Origin: Chryseobacterium sp. CH25
Lineage (GTDB): Bacteria; Bacteroidota; Bacteroidia; Flavobacteriales; Weeksellaceae
Direction: 5' to 3'
DNA length: 64,000 nucleotides
Assembly: GCF_004119455.1 (NCBI RefSeq)
Contig: NZ_NRQT01000011.1
Span: 1 to 64,000, forward strand
Position numbers and translations under genes: made by a program. This document shows positions 17,149 to 25,122 of the stretch, piece after piece. The notes below the pieces were generated by a model that had not been told where the DNA came from, searched no databases, and was given only the letters and a program-made list of their open reading frames with translations. Numbering within the stretch: the first letter of the stretch is position 1; each line of letters starts with the position of its first letter.

Positions 17149-17985
17149 ATGAAAAAAGGACTGTTTGCATTGTCTTTACTGCTTATCCAGATTATTGATG
17201 CACAAAACCATTCTCAACATATGGATCCTTTAACGGGAACCGAAAATCTAGTACTTGCTTCACAAGAGATCATTGCTGCACCAGTTATTAAAGCAGACAG
17301 AATTTTTGATTTTTCTACCAAAGTTGAGATCATCTCACAGAACCCAAGTGACAAAATCTACTATATGACTTTGGATGCTGGTGACATCAATAAAAAAAAG
17401 AAATTCACTGCTTACAAAAAGCCTTTCACTATTAGCAAAACAACACAGATTCAATCTTATGCAGAAAGAAAAAGAGAAAAAAGTTCAGTAGCAACAGTAA
17501 GCTCCAACAGAAGACCTAATTATTGGGAGATCACTACCCTTTCAAAAGTCAACCCTCAATATACAGCTACCGGAAAATTCGCATTAATTGATGGAATCAG
17601 AGGTGATCTGGATTGGGAAAAAGGAGACTGGCAGGGATATCTGGGACAGAATTTTGAAGCCGTAATTGATTTTCAGTCGCCACTGCAAATCACTCAAATT
17701 ACTTCTACTTATCTTCAGGATAGCAAATCATTAATCCTGATACCTAAAAAAGTGGAATACTATGCTTCTATGAATGCTAAAGATTTTTTTCTGTTAGACA
17801 CAATCGAAAATGATATTGATCCTAAAGATGAAAAAATCCAGGCCAAAGATTTTACGACTGAAATTCTTCCTACCGAAGCAAGATATCTTAAAGTGAAAGC
17901 TTACTATTCTGGAAAACTTCCCGGATGGCGTCAGAAAACAGGTGGCGAAACCTCTATCTTTGTGGATGAAATTTCTGTAAAATAA
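17149..17985 (+). CDS. Exported protein with chitobiase C-terminal-like and F5/8 type C (discoidin) domains
   Basis: From ATG 17149 a signal peptide (MKKGLFALSLLLIQIIDA) is followed by about 260 residues; an upstream TTG at 17107 is unlikely. The middle region (IYYMTLDAGDINKKKK...AYKKPFTISKTTQIQSYA) resembles the FN3-like domain found at the C-terminus of hexosaminidases. The second half has the discoidin jelly-roll pattern WEKGDWQGYLGQNFEAVIDF, ending ARYLKVKAYYSG...FVDEISVK. There is no catalytic domain, so it looks like the carbohydrate-binding tail of a GH20-type enzyme as a stand-alone protein. A binding role is inferred. It lies 15 bp before the next gene and may be co-transcribed with it. 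Confidence 0.75.
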   Translation: MKKGLFALSLLLIQIIDAQNHSQHMDPLTGTENLVLASQEIIAAPVIKADRIFDFSTKVEIISQNPSDKIYYMTLDAGDINKKKKFTAYKKPFTISKTTQIQSYAERKREKSSVATVSSNRRPNYWEITTLSKVNPQYTATGKFALIDGIRGDLDWEKGDWQGYLGQNFEAVIDFQSPLQITQITSTYLQDSKSLILIPKKVEYYASMNAKDFFLLDTIENDIDPKDEKIQAKDFTTEILPTEARYLKVKAYYSGKLPGWRQKTGGETSIFVDEISVK

Positions 17986-18000
17986 AAATCATTAATAACC

Positions 18001-18774
18001 ATGAAAAAATTATCATTATTTCTCTTTTTACTGTTAGGTATTATGAAAATATCAGCTTGCAGCTGTGTCAAGGGTACTTTAGCAGAAAACTACTTAGAAG
18101 CTAATGTTGTAGGAGTTATAAAAATCCTGAAAGTATATGATGAAAATCCTGATCAAAGGACATATAAAGCTGATGTAGAATTTGAAAAAGTATATAAAGG
18201 AACAAAATTCACTACATTAAATGTGAGAGGGTTAATTGGGCAAGCCTATTCAGGAGCATGTGAAAAAGAAATAAAACCTAATGAAAGATATTTGATTTTA
18301 TTAAGTGGATCTAACAACCAATATGGTATTTCATCCTGTTCTCCTATGTCCAAATTAGATCTCCAGCCTACAAAAGATGAGGATATCCAACTTGAAAAAT
18401 TAAGCAAAACTTTTTCTTATTTAGAGAAAAATAAATTAAAATTTAAAGGTGCTCAGTTTTCTTATTACTACGATGAAAAACAAGGAGATAATCCTCAATC
18501 TGAACTTTCAAAAATAAGTAATTTCAATCCTAAACAACCCTTTGCGATCTACAAAGTAAAATTAAACGATTCTTTTAAAATTAAAGAAATATCACCTGTT
18601 ATCGCTTTTGGAAGTAAAGACAAAACTATTGAAGGGATTATGAAAAGAAACATGATTATTGAAACACCAATGTATAGAAACACTTCGGAGAAAAAAGAAT
18701 ATTTACTCCTGCTTTTTTACAATAAACAGAATATCAATATTCCAAACAGAGAAGTAATATCTGATTCCTGGTAA
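18001..18774 (+). CDS. Exported protein with TIMP/NTR-like CSC N-terminus
   Basis: A 257-residue protein. The signal peptide MKKLSLFLFLLLGIMKISA is followed at once by C20-S-C22. The next part (LEANVVGVIKILKVY...YKADVEFEKVYKGTKFTTLNVRG, later ACEKE and SSCSPM) has the layout of the netrin/TIMP-like OB fold, in which the mature protein starts with Cys-x-Cys and the cysteines form disulfides. The C-terminal half (about 140-257) is not recognised. ISAC also fits a lipobox, so C20 could be lipidated instead. A protease-inhibitor role is speculation. The gene follows the discoidin-domain gene by 15 bp and ends at a two-way terminator. Confidence 0.65.
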   Translation: MKKLSLFLFLLLGIMKISACSCVKGTLAENYLEANVVGVIKILKVYDENPDQRTYKADVEFEKVYKGTKFTTLNVRGLIGQAYSGACEKEIKPNERYLILLSGSNNQYGISSCSPMSKLDLQPTKDEDIQLEKLSKTFSYLEKNKLKFKGAQFSYYYDEKQGDNPQSELSKISNFNPKQPFAIYKVKLNDSFKIKEISPVIAFGSKDKTIEGIMKRNMIIETPMYRNTSEKKEYLLLLFYNKQNINIPNREVISDSW

Positions 18775-18775
18775 T

Positions 18776-18813
18776 AAAAAATAGCCTCTTCAAAAATGAA
18801 GAGGCTATTTTTT
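18776..18813. terminator. Bidirectional terminator between convergent genes
   Basis: The perfect stem AAAAATAGCCTCTTC/GAAGAGGCTATTTTT has A and T runs on both sides. It separates the TIMP-like gene (+) from the phytanoyl-CoA dioxygenase-like gene (-), whose stop codon is at its edge. Confidence 0.9.
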
Positions 18814-19546
18814 ATTCTGAGAATATCTTAATTCTTTCTGCCCATTGCAGAACTTCAGGAAGTTCCCTATCTGAAAATTCAATATGAATCACTCTCCTTT
18901 TCTTTCCATTCGTAGTTCTATTTGAACCATGCAATGTAAGCGGTTTCATCAACATCACACCTCCTTTTTCTACCTTACAGATCTCTTCAGTTTCTACATT
19001 CCAGTCAATAGTTTCCGGTCTGTAAATTCCTTTGGAATGGGATTCCGGAACAACTTTTAATGCTCCATTATTTTCATCCGTATCATCCAGATGGATTCTG
19101 ATGGTATAAATATTCTCTAAAATATCCAATGGCGGCTGTACGGCGAACTGATTTTGCTTTGTAGTCCAGGGACCAAAACCAGATAATTCCAGCTTTTTAT
19201 CTACAGAAATCGTCAGATCCTGATGGTAAGCAACATACCAATTGGACGTTTCAGGTTTATCAAAATAAATACTTTTTACCACAAAATACTGCTCGCCAAA
19301 GATTTCATTGATAATTCTTCTGATATTATCATTTAAGATGAGGTCTTTAATGTCCGGAACTTCCTTTAAAAACTGTCTTATGGCAAACAGATCTTCGGAT
19401 TTCCTGAAGTTCTCTTTTGAAGTATCTATGTTGTCCAGAACATGAATGATTTGAGTCACTTCTTCCTCAGAAAACACTTCATTAATAACCGAAAAGCCAT
19501 ATTTTTCAATATGGCTTTTGTATGATGATAAGTTTTTTAAACTCAT
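18812..19546 (-). CDS. Phytanoyl-CoA dioxygenase (PhyH) family protein
   Basis: A 244-residue non-heme Fe(II)/2-oxoglutarate oxygenase. The metal triad is visible as YHQDLT (His and Asp) and the distal TLHGSNRTT His, followed by the RR and Glu residues that usually bind 2-oxoglutarate (KKRRVIHIEF). The start MSLKNLSSYKSHIEKYGFSVIN matches the family N-terminus. The substrate is unknown. It begins 3 bp after the stop of the GltP-type carrier on the same strand, so both are probably one operon, and the carrier may supply an amino or dicarboxylic acid linked to the reaction. Confidence 0.85.
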   Translation of the reverse strand: MSLKNLSSYKSHIEKYGFSVINEVFSEEEVTQIIHVLDNIDTSKENFRKSEDLFAIRQFLKEVPDIKDLILNDNIRRIINEIFGEQYFVVKSIYFDKPETSNWYVAYHQDLTISVDKKLELSGFGPWTTKQNQFAVQPPLDILENIYTIRIHLDDTDENNGALKVVPESHSKGIYRPETIDWNVETEEICKVEKGGVMLMKPLTLHGSNRTTNGKKRRVIHIEFSDRELPEVLQWAERIKIFSE

Positions 19547-19549
19547 TAT

Positions 19550-20800
19550 TTAAATTTTGTCTAAAGGTTCGGTTAACTGTCCTTCCCATTTTGATACTGC
19601 TGAAGTAGCCAGTGTATTTCCTAATACGTTAGTCATACTTCTTCCCATATCACAGAAGTGGTCAATTGGTAAGATTAAAGCGATTCCTTCCGGTGGAATT
19701 CCAAACATTGAACAGGTTGCTACAATGATTACCAAAGAAGCTCTCGGAACTCCTGCAATTCCTTTTGAAGTAAGCATCAATACCAAAAGCATAGTGATCT
19801 GCTGTCCAAGTGTCATTTCTACACCATAGATCTGTGCAATAAAGATTGAAGCAAAAGTCATATACATCATACTTCCATCCAGATTGAATGAATATCCTAA
19901 AGGCAGAATGAATGATACAACTCTGCTGTTACATCCGAATTTTTCAAGCTCTTCCACCAATTTTGGAAATACGGCTTCTGAACTGGTTGTAGAGAATGCA
20001 ATTAATAATGGTTCTTTAATTCTCTTCAATAAATCAAAAAGACGATTTCCAAGAATAAAATATCCCACTAATAAAAGTACCAGCCAAAGAACTCCTATTG
20101 CAAAGAAGAAGTCTCTTAAATAGATGGCATATACTTTAAAAATTTCAAAACCATTGGTAGCTACTACCGCAGCAATTGACCCCAATACTCCTAGCGGAGC
20201 AAACCACATGATATATCCTACCATTTTCAGAATAGCATGAGCAATGATGTCAAAAAGCTTTACTACTGGTTTAGAATATTCTTCTCCTAAATTGGCTAAA
20301 GCAACTCCAAACATAATAGCAAATACTACAATCTGTAATACCTCATTGGTAGCAAAGGCTTCAAATAAACTTTTAGGAATCATATGCTTTACAAAGTCTT
20401 CCATTGAAAAACTTTTACTGCTTTTCAAAAGATCTTCTGCAGAAGCTGCATCCTGAATTGGTAGCTTGGTAACGTGTCCCGGTTCCAGCCAGTTAACAAG
20501 TATCAACCCGATAAAAAGCGAAACCAAAGAGGCAGAGATAAACCAAAGCATTGCTTTTGTTCCTACTCTTCCAATCATTTTGATGTCACTCATTTTAGCA
20601 ATTCCCACAACAAGTGTAGTAAAAACCAAAGGCGCAATAATCATCTGTACCAGCCTGATGAAAACCGTTCCCAATAATTTAATGTTCTTGGAAAATGGTT
20701 CTGCACTTTCCGGATACTGTACGTGTACAATACCTCCAATTCCTACTCCAAGGATAAGCGCGATAATAATTGCTATAAAAAGTTTATTCTGTCCTTTCAT
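19550..20800 (-). CDS. Dicarboxylate/amino acid:cation symporter (DAACS/GltP family)
   Basis: A 416-residue inner-membrane carrier of normal family length. The re-entrant loop motif ISTTSSEAV-type is present as AFSTTSSEAVFPKLVEEL. The substrate and cation site SFNLDGSMMYMTFASIFIAQ corresponds to the NMDGT segment, and GIAGVPRASLVIIV to the second hairpin. It imports glutamate, aspartate or C4-dicarboxylates with protons or sodium. It is the first gene of a probable two-gene operon with the PhyH-like oxygenase. A -7 box lies at 20820-20827. Confidence 0.92.
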   Translation of the reverse strand: MKGQNKLFIAIIIALILGVGIGGIVHVQYPESAEPFSKNIKLLGTVFIRLVQMIIAPLVFTTLVVGIAKMSDIKMIGRVGTKAMLWFISASLVSLFIGLILVNWLEPGHVTKLPIQDAASAEDLLKSSKSFSMEDFVKHMIPKSLFEAFATNEVLQIVVFAIMFGVALANLGEEYSKPVVKLFDIIAHAILKMVGYIMWFAPLGVLGSIAAVVATNGFEIFKVYAIYLRDFFFAIGVLWLVLLLVGYFILGNRLFDLLKRIKEPLLIAFSTTSSEAVFPKLVEELEKFGCNSRVVSFILPLGYSFNLDGSMMYMTFASIFIAQIYGVEMTLGQQITMLLVLMLTSKGIAGVPRASLVIIVATCSMFGIPPEGIALILPIDHFCDMGRSMTNVLGNTLATSAVSKWEGQLTEPLDKI

Positions 20801-20819
20801 ATATATAGTTCAATTTGCG

Positions 20820-20827
20820 CAAATATA
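20820..20827 (-). promoter_or_regulatory. -7 promoter box TATATTTG for gltP-phyH
   Basis: An exact TAnnTTTG on the minus strand, 20 bp upstream of the gltP start. Confidence 0.55.
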
Positions 20828-20982
20828 ATGGTTTTTGAATTGGCAGAATATTTTATTCTAATCATATTAAGGCCATATTAAGTTTCTGAAACATAAAAAT
20901 TAAATCGCTGGTTCAGAAAATATTGTAAAAAATTTAAGAAACATTTATTGAATTTTTATTCTTTTGGTACAAATTTTATTAT

Positions 20983-20990
20983 TACATTTG
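20983..20990 (+). promoter_or_regulatory. -7 promoter box TACATTTG for the BON genes
   Basis: An exact TAnnTTTG with a TTTG (20963-20966) 16 bp upstream. It lies 30 bp before the BON lipoprotein start. Confidence 0.6.
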
Positions 20991-21020
20991 ATTGTATAAC
21001 AACATTAATAAATATACAAT

Positions 21021-21509
21021 ATGAAAAAAACTATCGCAATGGCTGCATTAGCTGTAGCTGTATCTTTCGGGGCAGTTTCTTGTAAAAAGAAAGTTTCTGA
21101 TGCCGATCTTCAGACTCAAGCTACCACAGTAGTAACTTCTAATCCCAATGCTTCTGTTGAAGTAAAAGAAGGTGTGGCTCATTTAAGCGGAACTTTCGCG
21201 GACCAGGCGTCTAAAGATGCTATGATTGCACAATTAAAGGCAATTAAAGGTGTAAAAGACGTAATGGATATGTCTAAAGTTGAAGTAACTCCAGCTCCGG
21301 CACCTGTTGAAACTAAATCTGCTGTAGATCCTGCTGTTCAGAAAAAAGTTCAGGATGCAGTGAAAGATTTCCCTACAGTAAAAGTAGAAGTTATCAATGA
21401 CGAGCTTACCCTTACAGGAAATGTTTCTCAGGAGCAGGCTAAGAAAATTAAGCAGTCTGTTGACGCTTTAAAAGTTGGTAAAGTTAAATTTAACTACACA
21501 GTAAAATAA
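21021..21509 (+). CDS. BON domain-containing lipoprotein
   Basis: A 162-residue protein with a lipoprotein signal (AVSFGAVSC, then KKK). Two BON domains follow: about 30-90 (VVTSNPNASVEVKEGVAHLSG...GVKDVMDM) and about 100-160 (VQDAVKDFPTVKVEVINDELTLTG...KVKFNYTVK). A Pro/Ala linker joins them. BON domains bind phospholipids or envelope surfaces, so a role in envelope stability is likely. It is followed 10 bp later by a second BON protein and shares its transcript. Confidence 0.88.
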   Translation: MKKTIAMAALAVAVSFGAVSCKKKVSDADLQTQATTVVTSNPNASVEVKEGVAHLSGTFADQASKDAMIAQLKAIKGVKDVMDMSKVEVTPAPAPVETKSAVDPAVQKKVQDAVKDFPTVKVEVINDELTLTGNVSQEQAKKIKQSVDALKVGKVKFNYTVK

Positions 21510-21519
21510 TTAAATTAAG

Positions 21520-21939
21520 ATGAGTACATTACAAGATAAATATTCAAGCGTAGTTTCAGCGGCTCAGTCTGCTGGGATCTCAAACCTACAGGTTCAGGAA
21601 CAGGACGGAATTTTATATGTTTCCGGAGATGCTTCCAATACCGCTGCAAAAGATGCAGTTTGGAATGCTTTAGGAGCTATTGATTCTACTTATTCTGCTT
21701 CAGATATCAATATCGATGTACAGGTTGCAGGTCTTGCTTCAGGGGCTTCTCTTACGGTAGCTACTGAAGAATCTAATCTGAACATCAGACAGGAGCCTTC
21801 AACTGAAGCTGCTGTAGTAGGAAAAGCAGCAAAAGGATCTGCTGTAACTCTAATTGAGCAGACTTCTGATGACTGGTGGAAAGTAAAAACTGCTGACGGT
21901 CAGGAAGGATATGCTTATTCAAGATATTTAAGAGCATAA
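21520..21939 (+). CDS. BON-SH3 domain protein without an evident signal peptide
   Basis: A 139-residue protein. Residues about 1-70 form a BON-like domain (AQSAGISNLQVQEQDGILYVSGDASN). The C-terminal part is a bacterial SH3 domain with LNIRQEPSTEAAVVGKAAKGSAVTLIEQ and DDWWKVKTADGQEGYAYSRYL. SH3b domains usually bind peptidoglycan, yet no export signal is visible, which is odd. The combination is like the KbpA/YgaU type with SH3 in place of LysM. It probably works with the BON lipoprotein encoded just upstream. Confidence 0.85.
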   Translation: MSTLQDKYSSVVSAAQSAGISNLQVQEQDGILYVSGDASNTAAKDAVWNALGAIDSTYSASDINIDVQVAGLASGASLTVATEESNLNIRQEPSTEAAVVGKAAKGSAVTLIEQTSDDWWKVKTADGQEGYAYSRYLRA

Positions 21940-21964
21940 AATATTTTTTTAAATATTCACAAGG

Positions 21965-21993
21965 AACATCCCTATTATTGGGATGTTTTTTTA
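21965..21993 (+). terminator. Terminator after the BON-SH3 gene
   Basis: The stem AACATCCC/GGGATGTT with a T run lies 25 bp after the stop codon. Confidence 0.85.
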
Positions 21994-22015
21994 TTTTTAC
22001 GCTTTGGAAAGCTCA

Positions 22016-24723
22016 ATGAAGAAAATCTTATTATTCGTGTTTTTGGTATGCAATGTACTGATTGTATATGCCCAAAGACTTCATATTGATGGAAGGGTAT
22101 CTGATCCGGAAAAAAAACCTGTAGAAAACGCTACAATATACCTGCTGAAGGCTAAAGATTCTACTATTATCAACTATACTGCAACCAATAAAGAAGGTAA
22201 ATTTTCATTACAGACAGATGAGATAAAAGAACCTTCATTTTTAAAAATTGATGCTGAAAAATTCTCCTATTCAAAAACTCTTGAAAAGATTGAGAAGTCT
22301 TTATCTCTTGGTGATATAGAACTTGAAAAGAAGAAAATTATTGACATTGACGAGGTGAAGATTACGGTTTCTCCTGTCAAAGTAAAAAATGACACGATAG
22401 AATTTAACGCCTCTGCTCTTAAGGTTCGTCCAGACAGCCAGATTGATGAGCTTTTGAAACAAATTCCAGGGGTAGAAATAGGTAATGACGGGAAAATTAC
22501 AGTTAATGGAAAATCCGTAGACCAGATTATGGTTAATGGAAAACCATTTTTTGATAAGGAAGGAAAAACAGCCCTACAAAATCTTCCTGCAGATATCATT
22601 AAAAACATCCAGTTTACTACAACAAAGACTAAGGAAGAGGAATTAACCAAAAGACCGGCAAAATCTCAAAATACGACCATTAATTTCAATATTGATGAGA
22701 AGAAAAACAAAGGTCTTATGTCTAAAATATTGGCCGGATATGGTTCTGATAAACGGTACGAAGGAAATGTATTCTTAAATTATTTTAAAGGAGACACCAA
22801 GATCAGTGTTTTGGCATCTGCCAATAATATCAATTCAAAAAGCAGTTCAGGGGATCAGATTTTTGATACCATGGGACGTGGCAGTGCAGGACAGCAAGGG
22901 GGCGGAATTCAAAAATTCAGCAGCTTTGGGCTGAATTATAATGATAAACTTGGAAAAGATGGCAATCTCGACAACCTCAGCCTTCAATATACAGATTCTA
23001 ACAATGAAACCCGTTCCAAAGCTTCAAAGACGACACTTCTTCCAGATTACACTCTCAAAACAGATTCTGAAAGCAGTAATCAAAATGAATCAAGACAATA
23101 TAATTTCAACAGTTCGGTAGGAATAAAGCTGGATTCATTGACTAATATTTATATTGCACCTTCATTTTCAAAATCAGAAACCTTCGGTTCAGGGCAATCT
23201 GTATCTTCAACTTTAAGGATAATCAACTTTTAAATGAAAGTAAAAATATCACTCAAACCAGAGGAGAAACCAATACTTTCAGCCCCAATATCAATTTCTT
23301 TAAAAACTTTAAGAAAAAGAACAGATCATTCATGGCAATAGCCAATACTTCTATTACGGAATCTAATAATGATAACATCAATCAGTCATTAAACTCTTTT
23401 TATAAAGACTCCGGTATGACGACTGATAACCGTAATCAGCTGCAGAAGACCCGTTCTCAGGATAATAATTACAGCTTTATAGCCAAGTATACGGAACCGA
23501 TTTCAGATTCTGCAACAATAGGCATAGGTCTACAATACAGCTCAAAATTAACCAGAGATATAAGAGATTTTAATGATTTTGATCCTGTTACGGGGCAGTA
23601 TTCTCAATACAACATCCGTCTTTCCAATAGTATGGATCAAAGAATCAATCAGTTTACTCCTGAGTTATCTTATTATCTTTACAAAAAGAAATTCGGTCTC
23701 TGGGCTACCTTAAATGCTGATATTTCAGATATGAATGTAAATTCGGTTTTTAACGGACAGCTGTACAACCTTCAGAAAAATTTTGTTCTCCCAAGGTATT
23801 CAACCACTTTCAGATATTCTTTTACGGATCGCCAGTCATTGATCTTATCCAACTCCTCAAGTTTCACGATTCCTGATGCCGGAAAACTAATTCCTTATCA
23901 AGATGAATCTAATCCTTTAGTTACCAATACCGGAAATCCTGATCTTAAAAATACCTGGATTAACGAAACCAATCTTACTTTCAACAGCTATAATATGGTG
24001 AAGAACTTAAACTACCATATTACAGCCGGGTTTACCTATAGAAATAATGATGTTATCAATTATTCCAAGTATGATAATTCCGGGAGACAGATTATCACTT
24101 ACAGCAATATAAGTGGAAATAAAAACTTCAGTTTTAATATGGGGCTAACCAAAACATTTAAATGGAATGATCATAAGCTTAGAATTGCACCCAGGTTCAG
24201 TATGAATTACACCTATAATAATGGATTTATCAATGGAGAAGCATTTAAAAGCCAGGCTTACAGCTTCAATCCTGGGCTTAATCTGAACTACGAAATCAAA
24301 GACATTTTTACTATAAAACCATCTTATAGCCTTGGATACAGTTTTTCCAATTATACCAATTATAATGTAAACACAGTGAATACCACCAACCAGTCTTTAA
24401 AGGTTGAACTTACCAACTATATGTTCCAAAAGTCTTTTTTCATCGGAAATGATTTCTCATACAACACCAATTCTAATATCGCTCCCGGATTTAAAAAAGA
24501 TTTCTACTTCTGGAATGCCAGTTTGGGATATTCATTTTACAATAAGCAGCTGACTGCAAAAATAAAGGTATATGATGTGCTGAATCAAAACCAAAGTGTG
24601 AAAAGAACCATTACGGACTCTTATTTTGAAGACCGGGAAGATCTGATCCTGAAACGATACATCATGTTTTCCCTTAGCATGAAACTGAATAAATTTGCCG
24701 GTAAAAAACCGAAAAAGAAATAA
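22016..24723 (+). pseudogene. TonB-dependent receptor-like OMP, frameshifted near 23212
   Basis: One gene of about 902 codons is split by a single-base loss. The first part starts at ATG 22016 (signal MKKILLFVFLVCNVLIVYAQ), has a carboxypeptidase-regulatory-like domain and a plug-like region (ELLKQIPGVEIGNDGKITVNG, QIMVNGKPFF) and ends early at 23233. The other frame carries on without gap from STFKDNQLLNES to a barrel ending at 24723. Adding one T to the TTT run at 23212-23214 restores the frame. It may be a true pseudogene or a sequencing error. It belongs to the outer membrane beta-barrel family, and its ligand is unknown. Confidence 0.8.
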
Positions 24724-24754
24724 ACACCATACTTTTATATATATTTTCATAACA

Positions 24755-24779
24755 AGCCGGAAAGTTTTCCGGCTTTTTT
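24755..24779 (+). terminator. Terminator after the frameshifted receptor gene
   Basis: The stem AGCCGGAAA/TTTCCGGCT is followed by a T run 31 bp after the stop. Confidence 0.88.
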
Positions 24780-24786
24780 ATTAGCT

Positions 24787-24966
24787 AACCACAAAGTCAC
24801 AAAAGTTTTTGAAAACTTAAGTTATTTTAAAGTAACTACTAACTGTTTGAGAAGTACACTTAAGTTCTGAAAATCTTCAGTTTTCACCAATATCCCAATC
24901 GAAAGACTACACATTCCCCTCTTCTGGAGGGGTGGCAAAAATTCAAAGAATTTTTGCCGGGGTGGT
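24787..24966 (+). mobile_element. MITE-like element, copy 1 of family 2
   Basis: A 180-bp non-coding unit that begins AACCACAAA and ends GGGGTGGTC. It has inner dyads AAAAATTCAAAGAATTTTT and CACTTAAG-type sites. A second copy lies at 27824-27997 in opposite orientation. They share, for example, GTACACTTAAGTTCTGAAAAT and TTCACCAATAT. It occupies the centre of the gene-free stretch 24724-25122; I see nothing else in that stretch apart from the terminator. Confidence 0.75.
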
Positions 24967-25122
24967 CCTAACTATTCACTAGCTCCTTCCACCACAAAAA
25001 TTCTTTTACAATTTCAACAATCAACAATAAAAAATCAAAACAAATCTACTTTTAAACGAAGATTCATCTGAGAAAATACCATGAAAGTATTTTTATTTCT
25101 AAATTAGCCACAAATTTTACTT

